DNA of 64,000 nt, taken from positions 1,906,001 to 1,970,000 of the forward strand of contig NC_014614.1 in assembly GCF_000196455.1 (NCBI RefSeq), given 5' to 3'. Positions 44,412 to 53,001 of the stretch are shown in pieces. The position numbers and the translations under genes were made by a program. This DNA comes from Acetoanaerobium sticklandii (GTDB lineage: Bacteria; Bacillota; Clostridia; Peptostreptococcales; Filifactoraceae). Positions within the stretch are counted from its first letter, which is position 1; every line of letters begins with the position of its first letter. The notes beneath the pieces were generated by a model. The model did not search any database. It was not told the origin of the DNA and saw only the letters and a program-made list of their open reading frames with translations.

Positions 44412-45227
44412 TTAGCTTCCTGTTTTTTGAAACTCATTAAATACTGGTATAATATATGGTTTTCCTGTGCTAGGGTGAACCACCATATCTACTTCTATAT
44501 TATACACCTCATCTATTATTTCCTTTGTCAAAACAGCTTGTGGATTACCATGAGTTACCAGCTTTCCATCCGATAAAAGGAAAATCTCATCACTATACTG
44601 CACAGCAAGATTTAAATCATGAAGTATAGTAATTATTGTTGTATTTTTTTCTTTATTTAATTTTTTCAAAACTTCAAGAAGCTGAATTTGGTGATGAATA
44701 TCTATATTTGAAATAGGTTCATCGAGGATTAAAACTTCAGTATCTTGAGTAATCGCCCTTGCAATAATAACTCTCTGTCTTTCTCCCCCACTTATCTGAT
44801 CGATTTTCTTATCTCTTAGATGCCATGTATTTGTCTTTAGCATTGCATCCTTAGCTAGTTCAAAATCTAGGCTAGATTCAGACTGAAATCTTCTAAGATA
44901 AGGAGCTCTTCCCATAAGCACAATATCCATAACAGAAAAATCAAAATCTATAATTGTATTTTGAGGTACAGTTGCAATTTTACGAGCAGTTTGCTTATTT
45001 GTCAATTTTGTAATGTCTTCACTTAATAAAAAAACCTTATTTTTTGGAGTATCCATAGTTTTAGTTATTATTTTTGCTAAGGTTGTCTTTCCTGAGCCAT
45101 TAGGCCCTAATATAGTATAAAACTTCCCTTTTTCAATATTAACACTCACATCAGTTAGAACTACTTGAGCTCCGTAGCTCCAATCTAAATTTTTTACCTT
45201 TATATGATTTTCAAATCTCATAGACAT
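44412..45227 (-). CDS. btuD: corrinoid ABC transporter ATPase
   Basis: FecE/BtuD-type ATPase: Walker A GPNGSGKTTLAKII, signature ISGGERQRVIIARA, Walker B VLILDEPISNIDIHHQ. Third gene of an operon under a cobalamin riboswitch, 3 bases after the permease gene. The corrinoid substrate is inferred from that riboswitch. Confidence 0.92.
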   Translation of the reverse strand: MSMRFENHIKVKNLDWSYGAQVVLTDVSVNIEKGKFYTILGPNGSGKTTLAKIITKTMDTPKNKVFLLSEDITKLTNKQTARKIATVPQNTIIDFDFSVMDIVLMGRAPYLRRFQSESSLDFELAKDAMLKTNTWHLRDKKIDQISGGERQRVIIARAITQDTEVLILDEPISNIDIHHQIQLLEVLKKLNKEKNTTIITILHDLNLAVQYSDEIFLLSDGKLVTHGNPQAVLTKEIIDEVYNIEVDMVVHPSTGKPYIIPVFNEFQKTGS

Positions 45228-45230
45228 AAA

Positions 45231-46295
45231 TCATGCCACCTTCTTTTTTGTTTTAACAAGCAAATAAATAAAATACGGTGCTCCGAACAATGAAGTAATT
45301 GACCCTACAGGAAGCTCAGTAGGTGATATTGCAACTCTAGCCATGGTATCTGCTAATATCATAAAAATCGCTCCTCCAATAGCTGAGAATGGTATGAGTA
45401 CTCTATTATCTGGACCAATAAGCAATCTTATAGTGTGAGGAACAATAAGACCCACAAACCCAATTATACCACTTACTGAAACTGCCGAAGCAACTATCAT
45501 AGATGATATAAAAAGCAAAATTTTTTTTACTCTTTCAACCTCTACTCCCAAGCTATTTGCTGAGTCTTCTCCAAGTAACATTATATTTAAATCTCTTGAA
45601 AAAATTCCTATTCCTATAGTTCCTAAAACTACAATAGGAACTAAGATGTAAACTTGATTCCAGCTTGCTGCAGAAACACTCCCCATAAGCCAAAATACTA
45701 TTTTTTCAATCTGCGCATGATTGAAGAGCATTAATAGCGATATTGCTGCTGAGAATAGATAATTTATTGATATACCTGCAAGAAGCAAGGTACTTGCAGG
45801 TATTTTCGTTCCAGTTTTTGCTATGAGGTATACAAGACTTACTGTAAGAATAGCCCCTATAAACGCAAAGAAAGTAACACCTCCTATGCCAATCGCTCCT
45901 ATACCTAAACCAAAAATCATAGCAATAGCAGCTCCTAGTGCCGCTCCTGATGATATTCCAAGCACGTAGGGGTCCGCCATTGGATTTTTGAACATACCCT
46001 GAAATGCCGCTCCTGATACTGACAATCCCATTCCCACAAAAGCTGCTAATATTATTCTAGGAAGTCTTATCTGCCAAATAATAGTTATTTGATTTCTTTT
46101 AATATCATCAAGCGAGATTAAATCATCCACAAGAGGCAGCTTTGACAATAGAATTCTCACTGCTTTATCTATAGAAATATCTGCTACTCCAATCATACTA
46201 GATATAACTATCCCTAACATCAACACTATTGTCAAAATTATAAACATTAATTTGTAGAATGATTTTTTCTCTGTAAAGCTCATAGCCTTCCTCAT
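45231..46295 (-). CDS. btuC: corrinoid ABC transporter permease
   Basis: FecCD/BtuC-family permease with about ten membrane segments. The characteristic loops WQIRLPRIILAAFVGMGLSVSGAAFQGMFKNPMADPYVLGISSGAALGA (key residues RLPR, NPMADPYVLGISSGA) and GFVGLIVPHTIRLLIGPD are present. Second gene of the cobalamin-riboswitch operon. Confidence 0.93.
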   Translation of the reverse strand: MRKAMSFTEKKSFYKLMFIILTIVLMLGIVISSMIGVADISIDKAVRILLSKLPLVDDLISLDDIKRNQITIIWQIRLPRIILAAFVGMGLSVSGAAFQGMFKNPMADPYVLGISSGAALGAAIAMIFGLGIGAIGIGGVTFFAFIGAILTVSLVYLIAKTGTKIPASTLLLAGISINYLFSAAISLLMLFNHAQIEKIVFWLMGSVSAASWNQVYILVPIVVLGTIGIGIFSRDLNIMLLGEDSANSLGVEVERVKKILLFISSMIVASAVSVSGIIGFVGLIVPHTIRLLIGPDNRVLIPFSAIGGAIFMILADTMARVAISPTELPVGSITSLFGAPYFIYLLVKTKKKVA

Positions 46296-46305
46296 TTCGT
46301 CATTA

Positions 46306-47253
46306 TTAGAATTTGTCAGGATGAAGTATTTTTGCTAATGCTTCTAATCCATCAGCAAGTCTAGGTCCTTGTCTGTCTAGCATATTATTATCAATTTCAA
46401 ATAATTTGCCCTCTTTAACTGCTGTTAGCTCATTATATCCATTTGCTGATTTTATTCCTGCTTTTGCTTCAAAGTATTTTGAGCAAATCACTATATCTGG
46501 ATCTTTTTCTACAAGTGCCTCCAGATTATATTTCCATCCTGTTGCATCATTTGCTATGTTTTCTCCACCAGCCATATCAATAATCTGAGAAATAAATGTC
46601 TCTCCTGTTGCTGTATAGTCTCCGCCTTCTCCATAAGAAACTACGTAATATGCCTTTGGTTTAGGCTGATTTTCAACTGCCTCCTTAACTTTCTTTACCT
46701 TTGCTTGCATATCCGCTACTACGGCATTTGCATTTTCATCTGCATTTAATAGCCTTCCTGTTTTTAAGATTGTGTCATATACCCCTTCAAAGCTCTCCTC
46801 TCCATATAGAACTGCTACCGTAAGTCCTGAATCTTCTAATTTTTTTAAGACATCTAGATCAAAATGAGTAGATGCAATTATTAAATCAGGGTTAAGCTCC
46901 AATATTTTTTCTATGTTAGGCTCTCTTAAGCTCCCTATTGATTCCTTTTCTAAAACCGGCTCAGGATAATCACAATAATCCGTCCTTGCTACTAATTTAG
47001 CTTCCATACCAAGCGCATAAATAGTCTCTGTGATATTTGGAGCTATGGATATTATCCTTTGAGGTTCATTTTCTATAGTGACTTTTCTTCCCATAGAATC
47101 AGTAATTTCAAGTGGGTAGCCCTTAGAAGCTGTATTCGTTTGTATATTTTCCTGCTCTTCAGTCTGGACTGGTGCCTGACAACCTGTAAAGCTTAACAAA
47201 GCTATCATAAATAAAATCAATGTCCTTACTAAGGTTTTTTTATTAAATGTCAT
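46306..47253 (-). CDS. btuF: corrinoid ABC transporter substrate-binding lipoprotein
   Basis: Lipoprotein with signal peptide and lipobox LLSFTGCQAP (Cys about residue 24), then a BtuF/FepB-type binding fold: RIISIAPNITETIYALGMEAKLVARTDYC (key residues APNITE), ELNPDLIIAS, EDPDIVI-like VEKDPDIVICS. The ATG at 47253 follows AAGGGG and gives a proper signal. A longer frame to 47403 would run into the riboswitch and is rejected. Confidence 0.93.
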   Translation of the reverse strand: MTFNKKTLVRTLILFMIALLSFTGCQAPVQTEEQENIQTNTASKGYPLEITDSMGRKVTIENEPQRIISIAPNITETIYALGMEAKLVARTDYCDYPEPVLEKESIGSLREPNIEKILELNPDLIIASTHFDLDVLKKLEDSGLTVAVLYGEESFEGVYDTILKTGRLLNADENANAVVADMQAKVKKVKEAVENQPKPKAYYVVSYGEGGDYTATGETFISQIIDMAGGENIANDATGWKYNLEALVEKDPDIVICSKYFEAKAGIKSANGYNELTAVKEGKLFEIDNNMLDRQGPRLADGLEALAKILHPDKF

Positions 47254-47303
47254 TTTTATATCCCCTTCGTAAATATAATTATTAAATCTGCTTGTATCCT
47301 TGC

Positions 47304-47335
47304 ATAAAAATACACTTACCCTTAAAGGAAAGTGT
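47304..47335 (-). terminator. putative riboswitch expression-platform hairpin
   Basis: ACACTTACC and GGAAAGTGT (47312-47335) pair with small mismatches. On the minus strand they are followed by ATTTTTATG. It lies between the cobalamin aptamer and btuF and could be the ligand-controlled terminator. Confidence 0.5.
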
Positions 47336-47380
47336 CGACATAAATACTTCAATCCTCCCTCCGAAGATAGTAATAATAAG

Positions 47381-47535
47381 ATAAGGCAGGTTTCCTGGCT
47401 CATGGTTCATCCTAATCTTCGGCCTTCTCAGTTTCCCAATGGCTTAATCGAATTTCGTTCCCATATACAGTAGCGGGGGCTGCAGTGGAATTTAACCACT
47501 TTCCCTTTTAACCCATCAAGGGCACCATATCTTTT
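47381..47535 (-). ncRNA. cobalamin riboswitch
   Basis: Read on the minus strand, the aptamer shows the conserved AAGGGAAAGTGG, CTGCAGCCCCCGCTACTG, a B12-box-like GCCATTGGGAAACTGAGAAGGC and the closing AGCCAGGAAACCTGCCTTAT. It lies upstream of btuF-btuC-btuD and should reduce their expression when adenosylcobalamin is plentiful. Confidence 0.95.
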
Positions 47536-47612
47536 ATAATTTTTTTAAACTTATAATTTTTATTATATCAGTTTTATTCAAAAACAACAAATTTGCTTTT
47601 TAAATAAGATCT

Positions 47613-47668
47613 CAAAAAAATAACCTAATTTTTAGCTATTGAAACTAGAAATTAGGTTATTTTTTGAT
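47613..47668 (-). terminator. terminator of the dap operon
   Basis: AATAACCTAATTT and AAATTAGGTTATT form a 13-bp stem with A- and T-runs on both sides. On the minus strand it ends the dapA-dapB-dapH transcript. Confidence 0.8.
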
Positions 47669-47677
47669 TATTATTTT

Positions 47678-48394
47678 TTATTTTCTTAAATCATCTAATA
47701 TTTGAGTCTTTTCTTTAGTTTTCTCATCCTTGAGCTTAATAATTCTCGCAGGCGAACCAGCAACAACCACATTTTCTGGGACATCTTCAGTAACTACAGC
47801 TCCAGCAGCAACTACACTGTTATTTCCAATTACTACACCCTCTAGCACTACTGCATTTGCTCCAACTAAAACGTCATCTCCCACGATAACTGGTGTTTTA
47901 CTAGGTGGTTCTAGTACACCAGCAATGACCGCTCCCGCTCCTATATGAGATCTTTTTCCTATTGTTCCTCTAGCTCCAACTACAGCATTCATATCTATCA
48001 TTGTTTCATCGCCAATTTCTGCTCCAATATTTATTACTGCTCCCATCATTATAACGGCATTTTTTCCTATAGATACTCTGTCTCTAATTACTGCACCTGG
48101 CTCAATTCTCGCATCAAATTTTGTATAGTCTGACATAGGAATAGCGGAATTTCTTCTATCATTTTCTATATAATAAAACTCGATTTGGTTTTTATTTAGC
48201 TCCAAAAATTTATTTATTTCATCAGCTTCTCCAAATAAAATTCTCGATTTTCCTTCTCCAAAAACCATTAATTCATTAATGGCTTCATAATTTAGGTCTC
48301 CCTTAACATATAGCTTTACCGGAGTGGTTTTCTTAGCTTCCTTTATAAATCTAGCAATTTCATATGCATCTGTTAGTTTAGTTTCGTTAGTCAT
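47678..48394 (-). CDS. dapH: tetrahydrodipicolinate N-acetyltransferase
   Basis: Acetylates tetrahydrodipicolinate in the acetyl branch of lysine/diaminopimelate synthesis. N-terminal DapH domain (DAYEIARFIKEAKKTTPVKLYV, key residues KTTPVKVYV-like), the RRNSAIPM segment, then a left-handed beta-helix of hexapeptide repeats (VIMMGAVINIGAEIGDETMIDMNAVVGARGTIG region). 238 residues, normal. It lies ~100 bases after dapB. Confidence 0.95.
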   Translation of the reverse strand: MTNETKLTDAYEIARFIKEAKKTTPVKLYVKGDLNYEAINELMVFGEGKSRILFGEADEINKFLELNKNQIEFYYIENDRRNSAIPMSDYTKFDARIEPGAVIRDRVSIGKNAVIMMGAVINIGAEIGDETMIDMNAVVGARGTIGKRSHIGAGAVIAGVLEPPSKTPVIVGDDVLVGANAVVLEGVVIGNNSVVAAGAVVTEDVPENVVVAGSPARIIKLKDEKTKEKTQILDDLRK

Positions 48395-48491
48395 AATGTT
48401 TTTTATGATAAATTAATTATCATAATCTCCTTTTTATTATTTACGTAATTTATGGTCTACGTATAAAACCATATATTTTTGTTTTTAATTT

Positions 48492-49253
48492 TTAAATTTC
48501 AAACATATCTTGCATGCAGTACATTCCTTTTTCTTTCATATAAAGCCATTTTGCAGCATCAATAGCTCCATCTGCAAACAAATCCTTAGAAAGTGCCGTG
48601 TGCTTTATCTCAATTATATCACTGCTTCCTGCAAATATAACTTCATGTTCACCAAAGATATTTCCTCCTCTAACTGCATGTATCCCTATTTCATTTGTCG
48701 TCCTAGGATTGGTTCTTCCTTGTCTTCCATTTACAAAGTTTTTTGGGGTGGATATACCAGAATTTACTGCATCAGCTAAAATATATGCAGTACCACTAGG
48801 TGCATCTACTTTCTTATTGTGATGCTTTTCAATTATTTCAATATCATAGCTTCGCTCATCTAGTAATTTTGAATATTTTTCTAAAATTGTCTTTACTAAA
48901 TTTATTCCAAAAGACATATTTGCAGAATATAAAATAGCAATATCTGAGCTATAGCTGTGTATTTTTTCAATTTGAGCTGCATCGTAACCTGTAGTTGCAA
49001 GAACAAGACTAATCCCATGCTCCTTAGCAAATAACAATAATTCATCAAGACATGAGTGATGAGAAAAATCTATGATTAAATCAGGATAAATATTTGAATC
49101 AGCAGGCTTTTCAAAAACCTTACATTTATTTTCATAAAGTTCTGGTCTAGCATCTATTCCCATCACTAGGGTAAACATATTATCTTCACTTATTTTTTTT
49201 GATAGGATCTGGCCCATGCTTCCATTTATTCCTGAAATTCCTATGTTAATCAA
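48492..49253 (-). CDS. dapB: 4-hydroxy-tetrahydrodipicolinate reductase
   Basis: NAD(P)H-dependent reductase of the diaminopimelate pathway. GISGINGSMGQ nucleotide-binding motif, catalytic EKHHNKKVDAPSGTA (His and Lys), and HAVRGGNIFGEHEVIF. Length 253. It overlaps dapA by 4 bases. Confidence 0.95.
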   Translation of the reverse strand: MINIGISGINGSMGQILSKKISEDNMFTLVMGIDARPELYENKCKVFEKPADSNIYPDLIIDFSHHSCLDELLLFAKEHGISLVLATTGYDAAQIEKIHSYSSDIAILYSANMSFGINLVKTILEKYSKLLDERSYDIEIIEKHHNKKVDAPSGTAYILADAVNSGISTPKNFVNGRQGRTNPRTTNEIGIHAVRGGNIFGEHEVIFAGSSDIIEIKHTALSKDLFADGAIDAAKWLYMKEKGMYCMQDMFEI

Positions 49254-50143
49254 GCGCTCACCCCCATAGACTGATTAAAATTTTTAATACTTTTAATTAA
49301 TAGCTCTCTATTGCTATCACTTATTGGAATAAGTGGAAGTCTAAGCTCTCCATTTATTTTCCCCATAATCTCTAACGCTGCTTTTACAGGAATTGGATTT
49401 GTTTCAATAAAAAGTGCATTTATTATATCTAGCATATCAAGTTGGAGCTTAGTAGCTTCCTGAGTCATTCCATTAAAGTATAATTCACATATTTGGTGTG
49501 TTTCATCTGGAAGTATGTTTGCAACTACTGATATCACACCTACTCCACCAAGCGATAATACTGGAAGTATTTGGTCGTCATTTCCAGAGTAAATGTCAAA
49601 TCCATCAGGGCAAAGTCTAGCAATTTTTGCTATCTGGCTTAAATCCCCACTTGCTTCTTTGATTGCAACTATGTTTTTATGAGTGGCTAGCTCTTTTACA
49701 GTCTCCGGCTGAATGTTTAGACCTGTTCTAGATGGTACATTGTATAAAATTATCGGTATATTAACTTGATCAGCTATTGCAAAGTAGTGTGCAACTAGAC
49801 CTCTTTGAGTAGTTTTATTGTAGTAAGGAGTCACAAGCAATAAGGCATCAGCTCCTATCCCTTCTGCAAATAAGCTCATCTCTATTGCTTCTTGGGTATT
49901 GTTGCCTCCAGTTCCTGCTATTACTGGTACTCTTCCTGATACTTTTTTTATGGTAAATGCTATCACATCTTTTTTCTCATCTTTTGAAAGTGTACATGAT
50001 TCTCCTGTAGTTCCACAAACTACTATAGCATCTGTTTTAGCTTCTAGATGCCATTCTATTAATTTTTCTAATGCTTTATAATCAACCTGATTGTTAATAA
50101 ATGGGGTAACTAAAGCTACTGCACTTCCTGTAAAAATACTCAT
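49250..50143 (-). CDS. dapA: 4-hydroxy-tetrahydrodipicolinate synthase
   Basis: Condenses pyruvate with aspartate semialdehyde. GTTGESCTLSKDE, YYNKTTQRGLVAHY, catalytic tyrosine in LYNVPSRTG and Schiff-base lysine in VAIKEASGD. The ATG at 50143 follows GAGAGGATGATATGT; earlier in-frame starts lack spacing. First gene after the lysine riboswitch. Confidence 0.96.
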   Translation of the reverse strand: MSIFTGSAVALVTPFINNQVDYKALEKLIEWHLEAKTDAIVVCGTTGESCTLSKDEKKDVIAFTIKKVSGRVPVIAGTGGNNTQEAIEMSLFAEGIGADALLLVTPYYNKTTQRGLVAHYFAIADQVNIPIILYNVPSRTGLNIQPETVKELATHKNIVAIKEASGDLSQIAKIARLCPDGFDIYSGNDDQILPVLSLGGVGVISVVANILPDETHQICELYFNGMTQEATKLQLDMLDIINALFIETNPIPVKAALEIMGKINGELRLPLIPISDSNRELLIKSIKNFNQSMGVSA

Positions 50144-50238
50144 ACATATCATCCTCTCAAAAGTAAGTTTTAACAATATCAATATCAGACTTAAATACTA
50201 AAGATATTAACACCTAACTTAATTTCGTATAAAAAAAT

Positions 50239-50263
50239 AGCCGTGAGCAAAAGGCTCACGACT
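50239..50263 (-). terminator. lysine riboswitch terminator
   Basis: AGTCGTGAGC and GCTCACGGCT (minus strand) form a 10-bp stem with one G-T pair, followed by ATTTTTTT. It lies between the lysine aptamer and dapA and serves as the expression platform. Confidence 0.9.
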
Positions 50264-50279
50264 ATTATATATATGCGCA

Positions 50280-50465
50280 CAGAAATATAAAAGTTCCCTT
50301 TTGCCCCAACACTATAAAGCGCAATATTATGAGATTGGGCAATCTCATAATAACAGTACTATGTCTATTAAACATAGTCCCAGCACAGCTATTTCTAGCT
50401 TATGCTTCGGCGGTTGCCCCTTTCCTAATTAAAGTACTCTTAGCTAACCGCAGCCTCTTTAAAGT
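50280..50465 (-). ncRNA. lysine riboswitch (L-box)
   Basis: Minus-strand leader with the conserved AAGAGGCTGCGG, TAGCTAAGAGTA, GGAAAGGGGCAACCGCCGAAGC and the GTGCTGGG stem. The long P2/P3 arms (ATGAGATTGCCCAATCTCAT, ACTATGTTTAATAGACATAGT) are also present. Lysine binding should favour the adjacent terminator and shut off dapA-dapB-dapH. Confidence 0.95.
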
Positions 50466-50555
50466 ATTGTACGTATTCAATTTTTATTTAAAATTCTTAG
50501 GTATTTTTAAAATAGTAACATAAAGCAATATAAAACGTCAAGAAATTATTCAAAA

Positions 50556-51014
50556 TTATTTTGAAACTGATATCCAAGTTGCATTTGTTATATCTTTAAG
50601 ATTATCTGGAGCAATTTTTATTGAGGTATTTGCAGAACCTGCAGCTGGGAATACAAAATCAAAGCGTTTTAATGATTCATCTAAGTAAACATCAAAATTT
50701 TCTTTTAACCCAAAAGGACAAACTCCTCCAACTGGATGACCTGTTATCTCTGGTACCTCGTCACCTTTTAAAAACTGAATTTTTTCTTTAAATTCATCTT
50801 TAAATTTCTTATTATCTAACTTTGCATCTCCTGCTGTGACAATAATTATGTATCTTTCCTTCAACCGAAGAGCCATACTCTTGGCAATCATTGCCGGCTC
50901 TACGTTATGAGCTTTGGCTGCTAATTCAACAGTAGCAGTACTCTCCTCAAGTTCATATATTTTATAATCTAGATTTTTACTTTTAAAAAATTCTCTTACG
51001 CTTTGGACTGACAT
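50556..51014 (-). CDS. YbaK/EbsC-family aminoacyl-tRNA deacylase-like protein
   Basis: Free-standing editing domain (YbaK/ProX superfamily), 152 residues, with KSMALRLKERYIIIVTAGDAKLD-like core (key lysine in AKSMAL) and the GHPVGGVCPFGL loop. Probably deacylates mischarged tRNA-Pro or related tRNAs. GGGGGA-type site upstream; stands alone. Confidence 0.9.
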   Translation of the reverse strand: MSVQSVREFFKSKNLDYKIYELEESTATVELAAKAHNVEPAMIAKSMALRLKERYIIIVTAGDAKLDNKKFKDEFKEKIQFLKGDEVPEITGHPVGGVCPFGLKENFDVYLDESLKRFDFVFPAAGSANTSIKIAPDNLKDITNATWISVSK

Positions 51015-51060
51015 GGAATTTTCCCCCTTAAGCCTTTTGTAATTTTAATAATCCTAAAAA

Positions 51061-51093
51061 ATATGTAATAGCATAAGCTATGCTATTACATAT
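51061..51093 (-). terminator. terminator overlapping the end of the GGDEF-EAL gene
   Basis: ATATGTAATAGCATA and TATGCTATTACATAT form a perfect 15-bp stem with a 3-base loop, followed by TTTTTTAGG on the minus strand. Half of the stem encodes the last residues of the GGDEF-EAL protein. Confidence 0.9.
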
Positions 51094-52853
51094 GATAAGT
51101 TTGAATCATAAATTTTATCCGCTTCATTTATTTCTATTGGTTTTCCAAAAAGATATCCCTGAATATAATCACATTTTCCTACTCTAAGTCTTCTATATTG
51201 CTCTAAATCTTCAATGCCTTCTGCAATTACTTCCAGTTCAAGACTATGTGCTAGTGAAATCAAACTATCCATAACTTTAATATTTGTAAGCTCCAGAAAT
51301 TTATCACTTAATGATTTATCTAATTTAATTTTATCCACAGGTATGAAAGTCAAATAACTCAGAGATGAGTACCCAGTTCCAAAATCGTCCAGAGCTATTT
51401 TTACTCCAACCTGCTTTAATTCATTTAGAAATTCAATTGTTCTTTCAGTTTTTTCTAGCAAGATGCTTTCTGTAATTTCAATTTCTATGAACTCAGGAGG
51501 TATCTCATATTTTTCAAGACCTGCCCTAAGAAACTCTATGTATCCAGTGTCCATTATTTGTTTTGTTGATAAATTAATAGATATTGGTTTTAGATTAATA
51601 TGTCTTTCTTTCCAGTCATATAACTGCAAAATAGCTTCATTTGTAACCCATCTACCAACTTCAATTATAAGACCTGATTCTTCTGCTATAGGTATAAACA
51701 CAGCAGGGGATAGAGTATCATTTTTAAATCTAAGTAGGGCCTCAAAACCATATATTGAAAGAGAATCAACTTTAATTTGGGGTTGGTAATGGAGAACAAA
51801 CCCATCATTTTTTAAGGCTTCTCTAATTTTGGTTTCAATTTTCACTTTTTCTTTTATAGATTCAATCATTTCACAATCAAAGAATTTGTAATGATTTCTT
51901 CCAGTTGCTTTTACTTGATACATAGCTGTATCTGCATTCATTATAAGCTCATTTATATCCGAGCTATCCTTTGGATAAAATGTTATTCCCATACTAAAAT
52001 CTACATTTATTTTATTATTGTTCAGCAAGAATGGCTCATCAAAAATATCATTGATAGATTTTGCAAGATTTTCTACTGATTCCTTATCAGTATCACTTAT
52101 TAGAATTAAAAACTCGTCTCCTCCAAATCTAGATATAAAGGCATTAGCTCCAAGAAGTAGCTTTAATCTATACGCAACTCTATTAAGGAGCTCATCTCCA
52201 TGTACATGTCCTAGAGTATCGTTTATGGCTTTAAAATTATCTATATCAAGAAAAATAATTGCGCCTTCCTTTTTAGATTCCAGTTCACTGCTTAATCTTT
52301 CCATAAAACTTCTTCTATTTGGAAGATTAGTAAGCTCATCATTATAAGCCATATGTTCTATATGACTTTTTAATTTTTCTAGCTCCTGACTATATTGCTC
52401 AATTTCAGAGTATTTAGTTTCAAGCTCAATTTGAGATGCTCTAAGTTGCTCGTACGCAGCCATAATTTCATCATTAGAGCTCATTAATGCTTCTTCATTA
52501 TCTTTTATCTTATGAAATAATTCTTCTGTTTTGTTTAAGATAGCATTTATTGCAAGTGAAATACTATAAAAAACATCTTTTCTATGTATTGGAAGCCTAT
52601 AAGATAAATTATTGCTTAAATCTATCTTATTGATACCATGCTCAAGTCTTTTTATCGGAGTTATTATATTTTTGTTTTGGCTCCATAAAAATGTTACTAT
52701 TGCAAGGATGCTTATGAAAAAAGCTATCATGATATTATTGTAAACATAGGTTAATATATTTCCAACAAAAATGGCTATAGCAGTAATCATAAGAGGCAAT
52801 ACCATTACTTTAAAGTGATTTATATTATGTTTATTGTATCCTCTTTTTTTCAT
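51078..52853 (-). CDS. membrane GGDEF-EAL cyclic-di-GMP enzyme
   Basis: Two N-terminal membrane segments (about residues 14-55), a HAMP-like and coiled-coil linker, a GGDEF domain with intact active site SRFGGDEFLIL, and an EAL domain with intact YGFEALLRF, the DDFGTGYSS loop and late KLDKSL. Both catalytic motifs are complete, so it could synthesise or degrade c-di-GMP. Start 52853 follows AGGAGAG; an ATG 48 bases upstream lacks a site. Confidence 0.92.
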   Translation of the reverse strand: MKKRGYNKHNINHFKVMVLPLMITAIAIFVGNILTYVYNNIMIAFFISILAIVTFLWSQNKNIITPIKRLEHGINKIDLSNNLSYRLPIHRKDVFYSISLAINAILNKTEELFHKIKDNEEALMSSNDEIMAAYEQLRASQIELETKYSEIEQYSQELEKLKSHIEHMAYNDELTNLPNRRSFMERLSSELESKKEGAIIFLDIDNFKAINDTLGHVHGDELLNRVAYRLKLLLGANAFISRFGGDEFLILISDTDKESVENLAKSINDIFDEPFLLNNNKINVDFSMGITFYPKDSSDINELIMNADTAMYQVKATGRNHYKFFDCEMIESIKEKVKIETKIREALKNDGFVLHYQPQIKVDSLSIYGFEALLRFKNDTLSPAVFIPIAEESGLIIEVGRWVTNEAILQLYDWKERHINLKPISINLSTKQIMDTGYIEFLRAGLEKYEIPPEFIEIEITESILLEKTERTIEFLNELKQVGVKIALDDFGTGYSSLSYLTFIPVDKIKLDKSLSDKFLELTNIKVMDSLISLAHSLELEVIAEGIEDLEQYRRLRVGKCDYIQGYLFGKPIEINEADKIYDSNLSYVIA

Positions 52854-52941
52854 CAAAGCTCTCCTAAAAATATAATTTATATTAATAATTATTATATGCA
52901 TAATAATATTATTATACTATTTATACCTCAAAAGTACAAAA

Positions 52942-52968
52942 AAAGATATTCAAAAATAGAATATCTTT
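52942..52968 (-). terminator. terminator after the GAF protein gene
   Basis: AAAGATATTC and GAATATCTTT form a 10-bp stem with a T-run on the minus strand. It separates the GAF gene from the GGDEF-EAL gene, which then has its own promoter. Confidence 0.8.
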
Positions 52969-53001
52969 TTAAATATAATTTATATTTTTAATAAAAAAAT
53001 A

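Noticed and set aside
47254..47403. Longer btuF coding region starting at 47403
   Set aside because: It would translate the riboswitch 3' end and place 50 residues before a perfect lipoprotein signal peptide; ATG 47253 has the ribosome site.
50329..50523. Plus-strand open frame in the dapA leader
   Set aside because: It covers the lysine riboswitch aptamer in reverse; RNA conservation explains the sequence.
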